In this document: positions 1 to 6,617 of the stretch, in pieces | How positions within the stretch are numbered: the stretch's first letter is position 1 | Layout of the letters: every line of letters starts with the position of its first letter | NCBI GenBank assembly: GCA_934675695.1 | Contig: CAKURN010000072.1 | Coordinates: 1 to 7,122 of the forward strand | Length of the DNA stretch: 7,122 bases | Origin: an uncultured Candidatus Melainabacteria bacterium | GTDB lineage: Bacteria; Cyanobacteriota; Vampirovibrionia; Gastranaerophilales; Gastranaerophilaceae | Direction: 5' to 3' | Program-made: the position numbers and the translations under genes | The notes under the pieces: model-generated | Told to the model about the DNA's origin: nothing | The model's input: only the letters and a program-made list of their open reading frames with translations | Database searches by the model: none

Positions 1-879
1 AAAAATCTAAAAGAAGAATACAAAATATCAAAAAATAATCTGGAAATTCTTGAAAATAAAATAAAAACTACAGAAGAAAACTACAATACTTTTAACACAA
101 AAATCCAAAAACTAAAATCAAATATCGAGCTATTAAATTCACAAATTGATAAACAAAAAAATATCGATGTAGAAACTTTTTCTGCTATTGAAAAAAAGAA
201 AAATGAGCTTGAAAGTTCTTCTAACGAATTACAAATAGAACTTGAAAATATTTCTGTAAAGAAAAAATTAAACTATGATTTAATCAACAAAATTGAAAAA
301 AGATATGTTGAATTTTTGCAAAATGAAAAAATGTATAAAGAATACAAAATTCTTTCTGAATTGGCAAACGGAAATATGTCAAACAAAGCAAAAATCACCT
401 TTGAACAATATATTCAAGGTTATTATTTAGATATGGTTTTATATGAAGCAAACAAACATTTCAAAAAAATGACAAATAACCGCTATATTTTGCAAAGAAA
501 AACAGAAATTAACAATCTTGTTTCAAAAACCGCTCTAGAACTAGATGTTATGGACTTTTATACTTTTAAAAAACGTGCTACAAAAACTCTTTCAGGGGGC
601 GAATCTTTTAAAGCTGCACTTTGTCTGGCGTTGGGGCTTTCTGATTGCGTTGCAAATATTTCTGGTATAATAAATATCGACACTCTTTTTATTGATGAAG
701 GGTTTGGGACTTTGGATTCTGAGTCGTTAGAATCGGCAATAAACGTTATTTCTGAATTATCAAATTCAAAACGGCAAATCGGGATTATTTCTCATGTTGA
801 AGAATTGAAAAACAGAATACAAAACCAAATCGTTACAATAAAAACAGAAAATGGTTCAAAACTTGAAATTATATATTAA
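1..879 (+). CDS. sbcC: Exonuclease SbcCD ATPase subunit SbcC, C-terminal part (5' end outside window)
   Basis: The frame is open from base 1 to the TAA at 877-879 (292 codons visible). The first ~105 codons are Lys/Glu/Asn-rich with heptad-like spacing, as expected for the descending arm of the long SMC-like coiled coil. Then come the C-terminal ATPase lobe features: a segment around codons 130-165 (FEQYIQGYYLDMVL, then the NRY stretch) typical of SbcC, the ABC signature TLSGGES at codons 196-202, a Walker B segment LFIDEGFGTLD at about 229-239 with its catalytic Glu, and an H-loop His at codon 265 (GIISHVEEL). SbcC with the nuclease SbcD opens and trims DNA ends and hairpins in the cytoplasm. 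The Walker A lobe and zinc hook lie upstream of the window. Rad50-like or other SMC ATPases are possible, but the signature context fits SbcC best. fprA starts 15 bases downstream, so the two are probably co-transcribed. Confidence 0.9.
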   Translation, partial: KNLKEEYKISKNNLEILENKIKTTEENYNTFNTKIQKLKSNIELLNSQIDKQKNIDVETFSAIEKKKNELESSSNELQIELENISVKKKLNYDLINKIEKRYVEFLQNEKMYKEYKILSELANGNMSNKAKITFEQYIQGYYLDMVLYEANKHFKKMTNNRYILQRKTEINNLVSKTALELDVMDFYTFKKRATKTLSGGESFKAALCLALGLSDCVANISGIINIDTLFIDEGFGTLDSESLESAINVISELSNSKRQIGIISHVEELKNRIQNQIVTIKTENGSKLEIIY

Positions 880-882
880 TTG

Positions 883-887
883 AAAGG
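883..887 (+). promoter_or_regulatory. Ribosome binding site deciding the fprA start
   Basis: AAAGG lies 7 bases before the ATG at 895. This favours that ATG over the in-frame TTG at 880, which abuts the sbcC stop codon and would add only five residues unlike the family's N-terminus. Confidence 0.7.
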
Positions 888-894
888 TAAAATT

Positions 895-2100
895 ATGCAC
901 AACATTCAACAAATAAACAATGATTACTATTATATTGGCTGCAATGACAGAAGAATTGCACTTTTTGAAAGCGTTTATCCCGTAAAAGATGGTGTTAGCT
1001 ACAATTCATATTTTTTGAACGACGAAAAAACCGTTCTTTTTGATACTGTTGACAAATCTTGCTTTGGACAGTTTTTTGACAATTTAGAATATTTATTAAA
1101 TAGCAAAAGTCTTGATTACTTTGTAATTAATCACATTGAACCTGATCACAGTGCATTAATAAAAGACGTTATAGAAAAATTTCCTAATGTAAAAATTGTT
1201 TGTAATCAAAAATTGAAACAAATGTTATTTCAGTTTTTTGATTTTGATATAGATATAGAAAACAACTTCCATATCGTAAAAGAAAATGATTCTATTAATA
1301 CAGGCAAACACAATCTTGTTTTTGTGATGGCTCCAATGGTTCATTGGCCGGAAGTTATGGTGACATACGACACTGTAGATAAAATTCTTTTTTCTGCTGA
1401 TGCATTTGGCTCTTTTGGTGCAATAAGCGGAAACTTGTTTGACGAAGATACTGAATTAAATATTGATGAGTATAGAAGATATTATACGAATATCGTTGGC
1501 AAATACGGTGTTCAAACAAACGCACTTTTAAACAAAGCAAAAAATTTAGACATAAAAATGATTTGCCCTTTGCATGGTGTGGTTTTGAAATCAAAAATCA
1601 AAGAATTGTTTGAAAAATACGTTCTTTGGGCAACTTATACACCGGAAATAAAATCTTGTCTTGTTGTATATAGTAGCGTTTATGGTGGAACACAAAATGC
1701 TGCAGATATTATGGCGGCAAAGCTAGCTCAAAACGGTGTAAAAAACATAAAAACATACAATATTTCTCAATCAGACAGTTCAGAAGTTTTGGCACAGTGT
1801 TTTAAATATTCTCATATTGTCCTTGCAACAACTACATACAACAACGAAGTTTTTGTTACGATGGACAATTTTGTGAACAATCTTATTAAGCATAATCTAC
1901 AAAACAGAACCTATGCAATAATTGAAAACGGTTCTTGGGCTTGCAATTGCGGAGAAACCTTAAAAAGCAAGCTAGAAAAAATGAAAAACAGTAAAATTTT
2001 AGAAAACAAAATCACTCTAAAATCTACACTAAAAAATTCCCAAAGTTCAGAAATTGATGAAATTGCAAAAAATTTGGCTAATGATATAAAAGCTAACTAA
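895..2100 (+). CDS. fprA: A-type flavoprotein / flavo-diiron protein (O2 or NO reductase)
   Basis: From the ATG at 895 the protein has 401 residues, matching the usual ~400 of the two-domain family (e.g. rubredoxin:oxygen oxidoreductase). The N-terminal metallo-beta-lactamase-like domain (about 1-250) carries the full diiron ligand set: H80, E82 and D84 in NHIEPDH, H150 in MVHWPE, D169 in FSADAFG, and H227 in CPLHG. The C-terminal flavodoxin domain (about 253-401) begins with the FMN phosphate loop YSSVYGGT, and has NGSWAC near 345. There is no extra rubredoxin or flavin reductase domain, so an external electron donor is needed. The family reduces O2 to water or NO to N2O in the cytoplasm, protecting anaerobic metabolism; which substrate is used here cannot be read from sequence. 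The gene follows sbcC closely and ends in a strong terminator. Confidence 0.93.
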   Translation: MHNIQQINNDYYYIGCNDRRIALFESVYPVKDGVSYNSYFLNDEKTVLFDTVDKSCFGQFFDNLEYLLNSKSLDYFVINHIEPDHSALIKDVIEKFPNVKIVCNQKLKQMLFQFFDFDIDIENNFHIVKENDSINTGKHNLVFVMAPMVHWPEVMVTYDTVDKILFSADAFGSFGAISGNLFDEDTELNIDEYRRYYTNIVGKYGVQTNALLNKAKNLDIKMICPLHGVVLKSKIKELFEKYVLWATYTPEIKSCLVVYSSVYGGTQNAADIMAAKLAQNGVKNIKTYNISQSDSSEVLAQCFKYSHIVLATTTYNNEVFVTMDNFVNNLIKHNLQNRTYAIIENGSWACNCGETLKSKLEKMKNSKILENKITLKSTLKNSQSSEIDEIAKNLANDIKAN

Positions 2101-2127
2101 AAAATCGGGGCAAAAACCCCGATTTTT
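2100..2127 (+). terminator. Intrinsic terminator after fprA
   Basis: An 11-base-pair inverted repeat (AAAAATCGGGG / CCCCGATTTTT) with loop CAAAAA starts at the last base of the fprA stop codon, with a GC core and a T-run on its 3' side. It is nearly symmetrical, with an A-run on the opposite flank, so it could work on both strands, although no minus-strand gene ends here. Confidence 0.9.
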
Positions 2128-2160
2128 CTCAAATAAAAAGTTGAATTATTTCTATTTTGT

Positions 2161-2190
2161 TTGACGATTGAAACTAAATTCAAGTAGAAT
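2161..2190 (+). promoter_or_regulatory. Sigma70-type promoter for the exported coiled-coil gene
   Basis: TTGACG (2161-2166) and TAGAAT (2185-2190) are separated by 18 bases. Both boxes match the consensus at 5 of 6 positions. Transcription would start near 2197, giving a leader of roughly 24 bases that ends in the ribosome binding site at 2211. Confidence 0.7.
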
Positions 2191-2210
2191 TACATTAGAT
2201 AGAATTTTTC

Positions 2211-2215
2211 GGAGG
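2211..2215 (+). promoter_or_regulatory. Strong ribosome binding site (GGAGG)
   Basis: GGAGG sits 5 bases before the ATG at 2221, one of the two best Shine-Dalgarno matches in the window. With the good promoter it suggests high expression of the exported protein. Confidence 0.8.
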
Positions 2216-2220
2216 ATAAT

Positions 2221-2643
2221 ATGAAAAAAAATATAGCTTTTTTTGTAATGTTTTTGTCAATAATTGGATATGCAAACGCAGCTGAAACGGTTTTTGATTC
2301 AATGGGCAACGCTACAGAAGTCAAACTTGCACCTGCAATCAGTTCTACAAAAACAACTTCTCAAAATACAACAAACGTAAATTCTACAACTTCTGCTTAT
2401 GCAAAAACTTCTATCAAAGAACAAAAATTTTCTAGTGCAATAGTTAATCTTGATGATGCACAAGTTGAACTTAGACAAGAATTAACCGAAGTTACAGACA
2501 AATACAATTCAGCTTTGGCTGAAAAACAAGCAGCAATACAAAACTGTAAAGCTCTAAAAAGCGAATTAAAAGCAATTAACAAAAACATGAAAAACATAGA
2601 AGCTGCCAAAAAAAACATAAGTAAAAATTTATCAAACAACTAA
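2221..2643 (+). CDS. Exported coiled-coil protein of unknown function
   Basis: This 140-residue protein matches no family I recognise. It opens with a classic Sec signal peptide: MKKN, a hydrophobic core (about 5-16), and an ANA|AE cleavage site after residue 20. The mature part has a short N-terminal piece, a Ser/Thr/Asn-rich flexible stretch (about 40-65), and a highly charged helical region (about 68-135) rich in Ala, Glu, Lys and Gln with heptad-like spacing, probably a coiled coil. It has a single Cys (109) and no lipobox, so it is expected to be soluble in the periplasm or outside the cell, perhaps as an oligomer. The gene is a self-contained unit with its own promoter, strong ribosome binding site and terminator. 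A role in the envelope or as a chaperone- or adhesin-like helper is only a guess. Confidence 0.85.
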   Translation: MKKNIAFFVMFLSIIGYANAAETVFDSMGNATEVKLAPAISSTKTTSQNTTNVNSTTSAYAKTSIKEQKFSSAIVNLDDAQVELRQELTEVTDKYNSALAEKQAAIQNCKALKSELKAINKNMKNIEAAKKNISKNLSNN

Positions 2644-2651
2644 TTTTTTTT

Positions 2652-2686
2652 AAAAACCATCATCATGTATATAGATGATGGTTTTT
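2652..2686 (+). terminator. Intrinsic terminator after the exported coiled-coil gene
   Basis: A 13-base-pair perfect stem (AAAAACCATCATC / GATGATGGTTTTT) with a 9-base loop begins 8 bases after the stop codon and ends in a T-run. It separates the upstream gene from the sigma factor gene, which therefore needs its own promoter. Confidence 0.9.
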
Positions 2687-2709
2687 CTGCTTATTTTTGC
2701 AAAAATGAT

Positions 2710-2736
2710 TAAGTAATATTAAGACACTGGGGATAA
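2710..2736 (+). promoter_or_regulatory. Candidate sigma28-like promoter of the sigma factor gene
   Basis: TAAG (2710-2713), 15 bases, then GGGGATAA (2729-2736) resembles the FliA/SigD consensus TAAA-N15-GCCGATAA, with 3 of 4 and 6 of 8 matches and exact spacing. The same bases include GATAAT (2732-2737), a 5 of 6 match to a sigma70 -10 box, but the -35 box for that reading (TTAAGT, 2709-2714) is poor. Either reading starts transcription around 2743-2745, only about 4-6 bases before the ATG at 2749. Confidence 0.45.
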
Positions 2737-2748
2737 TTACACTTTCAA

Positions 2749-3573
2749 ATGAGCCAAATATCCGATATAGATTCGTACAAAAAAATACAAAGACTTCCAG
2801 ACGATGAACTCGCTGTGCTTTGGGAGACGTATTTAAAAGATAAAACCCTAAAAGACGTAAGAGATAAATTGATTTTGCAATATGTATACCTTGCAAAATA
2901 CGTTGTAGGTAGGGTTAAAGTGAATTTGCCGCCTTCTTTTTCTTTTGATGATGTTGTTTCTTTTGGGATAGAAGGGCTTATTGATGCGATTGAAAAATAT
3001 CACCCATCAAAAGGTGCGAAATTTGAATCTTATGCTCTTATGCGTATTAGAGGCACTATAATAGATAGAATAAGGTCATCTGATTGGCTTCCACGTACAG
3101 TTAGGAAAAAAATCAAGGAAATAAAAATTGCAGCAGAAAGATTAAAACAACAAATCGGCAGAGCTCCCACTCCTCACGAAATTGCAGGCGTAATGGGTTT
3201 AAGCGAAGAAAAAGTTTTAGAAATTATGTCGTCTGATGTTAGTGTAAATTCTATCTATGACAAAAAATCTGTAGGTGACGATAGCGTCGAAATTATTGAT
3301 ACTATAGAAGATACAAAATCTTCTCGTCCGGAAGACGAAATAGAAAAAACAGACGCTAAAAAAGAACTCGAAAACGCTCTAAAAAAACTTCCTGAAAGAG
3401 AAAGAACTTTGCTTGTTTTCTATTACCACGAAAATATGACCCTAAAAGAAATCGGCGAAGCGATTAATGTTTCTGAATCTCGTGTGTGCCAACTCCACGC
3501 ACAAGCCATCATGAAGCTAAGAAATATATTATCTGCAACAAGAAATGACAGGTTAGCAAAAAGTATTGTTTAA
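2749..3573 (+). CDS. RNA polymerase sigma factor, FliA/WhiG (sigma28) family
   Basis: This 274-residue protein has the three-domain layout of group 3 sigma factors. Region 2 (about 40-112) includes FDDVVSFGIEGLIDAIEKY and ends in RIRGTIIDRIRSSDWLPRTVR, the hallmark of FliA/WhiG proteins. Region 3 (about 115-175) includes the APTPHEIAGVMGLSEEKV helix-turn-helix. Region 4 (about 207-262) has LPERERTLLVFYYHENMTLKEIG with the -35-binding helix around 231-252. The length fits SigD/WhiG (about 250-280). The ATG at 2749 is the first possible start: an in-frame TAA lies at 2734-2736. No properly spaced Shine-Dalgarno is present, since the only G-run ends 16 bases upstream. Such sigma factors direct flagellar or developmental genes; no flagellar gene is in this window, so its regulon is unknown. 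A membrane protease gene follows without a gap. Confidence 0.93.
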   Translation: MSQISDIDSYKKIQRLPDDELAVLWETYLKDKTLKDVRDKLILQYVYLAKYVVGRVKVNLPPSFSFDDVVSFGIEGLIDAIEKYHPSKGAKFESYALMRIRGTIIDRIRSSDWLPRTVRKKIKEIKIAAERLKQQIGRAPTPHEIAGVMGLSEEKVLEIMSSDVSVNSIYDKKSVGDDSVEIIDTIEDTKSSRPEDEIEKTDAKKELENALKKLPERERTLLVFYYHENMTLKEIGEAINVSESRVCQLHAQAIMKLRNILSATRNDRLAKSIV

Positions 3574-4524
3574 ATGAATAAAAAGAAAATTATAATATTA
3601 ATATCAAGCGTTTTGATTTTGGTTGTAATTTTGTTTTTTTTAACAAAGTATTTAATTTTAGTTTTTAAAGTCAATGAATTAAATAAAGAATTTTCTTTAT
3701 GCAAAAAAAAGTTTTATGAAGTCGAAAATTACTATTCGGCAGAAAAATGTTTTGCAAAGATAATTAATGAAACAGGAAAGATAGAATACAGGTACTATAG
3801 GGCTTTGGCACTTTTCAATATGATGGAATTTAACAAAGCAAAACTAGAATTAAAACAAATAATTCAAAACGAAAATAAAATAAAAAACAAAAAATTAATT
3901 GAAAAATCAAAAAATATCTATAATTTTCTAAATTCTGCATCAGAAAAAGAACTCATTCATTTTGTAAAATACAATGATGTAGAATTATCGGAAGAAAATT
4001 CAAAAAGACTGGATATAGGCGATTATTTTTCTGATTTGTCAAAAGTTGCTATCTGGCAAAATCCCAAAAAAATCACTGTATACATTGGAAAATCGCAAAA
4101 CAAAAAAATCTTTAAAAAAGCATTTTTAATTTGGGACGAAGCATTAGGCACAATGGTACATTTTACTTTTGTAAAAGATAAAGAAAATGCAGATATAACT
4201 TGTTTTAGCGTAAAAAAATTAGATGGGATAAAATTGGGTTCTACAAAAACCTATTCAAAAAAAGATTTAAAAACGGGCAAAAGTTATTTAACAAAAGCAA
4301 AAATCCAAATTGCTCTTTTAGAACCGGAAACCGGAAAAGTCATTGATGAAAAAAACCTTTTATCAACAACGCTCCATGAAATCGGACATGCTTTGGGGAT
4401 TATTTCTCATAGTCCGCAAAAAGGTGATATTATGTATTTTGATTCATCAAGCTACAAGCAAGAAAAATCTGAAGTTTCAAATAGAGATGTAAACACTGTT
4501 AAAAAGATTTACGGTAATATCTAA
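3574..4524 (+). CDS. Membrane-anchored matrixin-type zinc metalloprotease with TPR-like N-terminal region
   Basis: This 316-residue protein has a short basic start (MNKKK), then one transmembrane segment (about 6-31), so the rest probably faces outward. Residues about 45-120 contain a tetratricopeptide-like helical pair (YRYYRALALFNMMEFNKAK). The C-terminal part (about 165-316) follows the matrixin (M10) plan: FKKAFLIWDEALG then ADITCF, the zinc site HEIGHALGIISH (H268, E269, H272, H278), the Met-turn IMY (M287), and a closing RDVNTVKKIYG helix as in matrix metalloproteases. All catalytic residues are present. No PRCGxPD cysteine switch is visible, so latency, if any, works differently. The ATG directly follows the sigma factor TAA and has no clear ribosome binding site, which implies translational coupling. 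Substrates cannot be read from sequence; envelope or secreted proteins are plausible. Confidence 0.85.
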   Translation: MNKKKIIILISSVLILVVILFFLTKYLILVFKVNELNKEFSLCKKKFYEVENYYSAEKCFAKIINETGKIEYRYYRALALFNMMEFNKAKLELKQIIQNENKIKNKKLIEKSKNIYNFLNSASEKELIHFVKYNDVELSEENSKRLDIGDYFSDLSKVAIWQNPKKITVYIGKSQNKKIFKKAFLIWDEALGTMVHFTFVKDKENADITCFSVKKLDGIKLGSTKTYSKKDLKTGKSYLTKAKIQIALLEPETGKVIDEKNLLSTTLHEIGHALGIISHSPQKGDIMYFDSSSYKQEKSEVSNRDVNTVKKIYGNI

Positions 4525-6575
4525 ATATATTGTTCTGCTTTTGCTAAAACCTTGTCAGCTCTAGCCATTTCGGCGGTGTACTTGTTGTATTGCTCATTTG
4601 ACAACGTAGCTGCAGGTACTGGTGCCGGAGCGGATGAAGGGATATATGTTACTGTATCTCTAGAATTTTTTTGATTTTGCGTTTGAGAAGTTGTTGTAGC
4701 GGTATTTGCTTCTTGCGGCTCTTTTGCTTTTGCTGTTGAATTGTTGGTAGGTGTAGAAGCATTTGGAGTCGAAGCTAAATTTTTTCTTCTATTTAGCAAA
4801 TTCATATTAGCTTGACTGATTTGATAATCGTTTACATTTTTTGAAGTATTTTGTTGAGGAGTATTTGAAATATCTTTTCCATCTAGTAAATCAACCAATG
4901 CTTTTGGATTTTTTTGTATTTCTGCGAGCAATTTTGGATCAGTTTGAATTTTGTTTGCAACTTCTGGATTGTTTTGTAATTTTTTTATTAATTCTCCTTG
5001 CGAAATTCCCAATTCAGGAATAATCTGATTCATTTGTTCTTCTTGTTTCTTTTTTTGTTCTTCTTCAGCTTTGTTGTATGGTTTTCCAAAGATTTTGTTT
5101 GTTACTTTTGAAATTTGCTTAGAAATAAGTGGGCTTAATACAAACATTATTCCAAAAAATCTCAATACACCACCTAAAGCACCTGCGGCTCTATTTGTGT
5201 TTTTCTTAAATATCCATTGACCGTTTTCTTTTACCCAGCTATCAAGTCCCATGCCGAAGAATTTTCCGACTTGTTTTAAAGCTTTAGTTACAAAAGTTGT
5301 ACCTTGCAAGTTTTTCATACTGCTGATACCTTTGTATAATACAGCGTAAGAAACAGGCATTGCAAGTGTCCAGTGAAGAACTTGTGTTGCAAAGTCGTTT
5401 GCGACAGTTCCCCCTTTTTTTTCTTTTGGAGCATCTTGTGCGTTGTCGTATGTATCTATTAAACCTTTAGCAAGAAGAAGTCCCATGCCTGATTTGTCAT
5501 TTACAAAGTTTGAAATGCATTCAGTAGGTAAGGTAACTGCTTTTTGAGCAAATTTTCCAGGAAGTGTTTTTGCACCAGTTCCATTAATTGCATTAAATTT
5601 AATTAATGAATCAAACAAATTGCCTTGGCAGAAGCTGAAATTTTGGCCAAAAACTTTTTTTCCGGCTTTGTCAATTATATTAACCGGCCACCAGCTAGCG
5701 ACTGCTTTGTTAAATATAGAATCTGATTTCATTTCAATATTAATAAAATCAGATACATCAAGCCCTTTGCCTTTGAGTCCGTTTTTGCTTAATAATTCAA
5801 GAATTTCTGCATTACCCTTGCTAGCTAGCGATGGGTCTACTTTTTTTGCATTAGCAACTATTTTTTGAGTTAATTCAGCATAAAATTCTTGCGTATTTAT
5901 AGATGCATTGCCATTTAATACTCCTGTGAGTTTAGTAACTGCATCATCATCACCAATAAGTTTTTTTAAAGAATTATTAAATTTTGTTAGTCCGTTGCTA
6001 TCTCCAAATTGTTTTGCAAAATTGGCTTTTACATTGCCAAAAGTATCGCTTACTGTCAAAATAAAAATACCAACAGGGCCTCGTTCATAACCCCTTGCTA
6101 TTGAAGTTTTCATTTTTGCCGGACGAGTTTTTATTGTTTCTTGAATCTCTTGTAGAGCTTTTGAATGTTTAGGTATTTCAGATAATGTATCTTTACCTTT
6201 TTTGAATAAATTTGAAATAGGTGCGTATATTTTGTTGAAAATAGTTCCATCTGTCAGCAACGCTTTATCAACTTTTTCACCTAATTTGGCAGTTGGAGTT
6301 GACAGTTTGTTCCCTATAAATGCAAGACCAACAACTGTCAATGTAGAATACAAAACAGATTTTAGTAGTTTTTTGGGATTTTCTATGCCAAAACCCTTCA
6401 TTTTCTTAAACAGCCAATTTTCGTTAGCATTCTCCACTGTTTTGTTTGCCAAATTGACTGTGTCCTGCTTCAATTTTTCTTTATCTAAAGCAGCAAAATT
6501 CTCTTGGTCCTGCGTCCTTCTTTGCAACTCAGGTGAAAGTTTGTATGAATTTTGTATTGAAGAAATGTTTTCCAT
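4521..6575 (-). CDS. Orphan protein with hydrophobic segments and a low-complexity tail, unknown function
   Basis: I do not recognise a family for this 684-residue protein. It lacks a signal peptide: the first 55 residues are polar and charged. Hydrophobic stretches occur at about 73-88, 166-176, 397-415 and 463-485; the last (AAGALGGVLRFFGIMFVLSP) is the best membrane segment. A Lys/Glu/Gln-rich helix (about 500-516) leads into three tandem 10-residue units (533-562), then a Ser/Thr/Asn/Gln/Ala/Pro-rich linker (about 565-660) and a short charged helix at the C-terminus. This suggests a multi-segment membrane-associated or scaffold protein with a disordered tail. The ATG at 6575 has only a weak AGG 12 bases upstream, unlike the strong site of the short ORF before it, so the two may be translated from one message. 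The TAG stop overlaps the convergent protease stop. An exported effector or structural role is possible but unsupported. Confidence 0.8.
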   Translation of the reverse strand: MENISSIQNSYKLSPELQRRTQDQENFAALDKEKLKQDTVNLANKTVENANENWLFKKMKGFGIENPKKLLKSVLYSTLTVVGLAFIGNKLSTPTAKLGEKVDKALLTDGTIFNKIYAPISNLFKKGKDTLSEIPKHSKALQEIQETIKTRPAKMKTSIARGYERGPVGIFILTVSDTFGNVKANFAKQFGDSNGLTKFNNSLKKLIGDDDAVTKLTGVLNGNASINTQEFYAELTQKIVANAKKVDPSLASKGNAEILELLSKNGLKGKGLDVSDFINIEMKSDSIFNKAVASWWPVNIIDKAGKKVFGQNFSFCQGNLFDSLIKFNAINGTGAKTLPGKFAQKAVTLPTECISNFVNDKSGMGLLLAKGLIDTYDNAQDAPKEKKGGTVANDFATQVLHWTLAMPVSYAVLYKGISSMKNLQGTTFVTKALKQVGKFFGMGLDSWVKENGQWIFKKNTNRAAGALGGVLRFFGIMFVLSPLISKQISKVTNKIFGKPYNKAEEEQKKKQEEQMNQIIPELGISQGELIKKLQNNPEVANKIQTDPKLLAEIQKNPKALVDLLDGKDISNTPQQNTSKNVNDYQISQANMNLLNRRKNLASTPNASTPTNNSTAKAKEPQEANTATTTSQTQNQKNSRDTVTYIPSSAPAPVPAATLSNEQYNKYTAEMARADKVLAKAEQYI
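4890..4979 (-). repeat. Three tandem 10-residue repeats inside the orphan protein
   Basis: Residues 533-562 read as three units with pattern (L/I)Q-x-(N/D)-P followed by a Val/Leu/Ala-containing helix: LQNNPEVANK, IQTDPKLLAE and IQKNPKALVD. The repeat is clear in protein and only partly conserved in DNA, which suggests an older duplication or selection for a helical repeat with N-capping Asn/Asp-Pro. Confidence 0.75.
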
Positions 6576-6617
6576 AACTATATAAAACCTAAAAACAACT
6601 AAAAATTGCTACAAAAA

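Noticed and set aside
880..894. In-frame TTG at 880 as the fprA start
   Set aside because: It abuts the sbcC stop and has no ribosome binding site. The ATG at 895 has AAAGG at proper spacing and gives the family-typical N-terminus and length.
1355..1594. 79-codon open frame on the minus strand inside fprA
   Set aside because: It lies opposite the diiron domain coding region, whose motifs are fully conserved; no ribosome binding site or recognisable protein.
2397..2639. 80-codon minus-strand frame with hydrophobic residues opposite the exported coiled-coil gene
   Set aside because: Its hydrophobicity is the expected antisense image of Lys/Glu/Asn-rich codons; the plus-strand gene has signal peptide, promoter, ribosome binding site and terminator.
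2729..2732. GGGG as the Shine-Dalgarno of the sigma factor gene
   Set aside because: It ends 16 bases before the ATG, too far for normal initiation, and an in-frame TAA at 2734-2736 rules out an earlier start.
2663..2896. 77-codon minus-strand frame overlapping the terminator and the sigma factor start
   Set aside because: It crosses a clear terminator stem and the sigma factor N-terminus, with no recognisable product.
6202..6585. 127-codon plus-strand frame opposite the orphan gene N-terminus
   Set aside because: Antisense image of the long minus-strand gene; composition is Phe/Ser/Leu-rich as expected from reversed Lys/Asn/Glu codons, and no ribosome binding site was seen.
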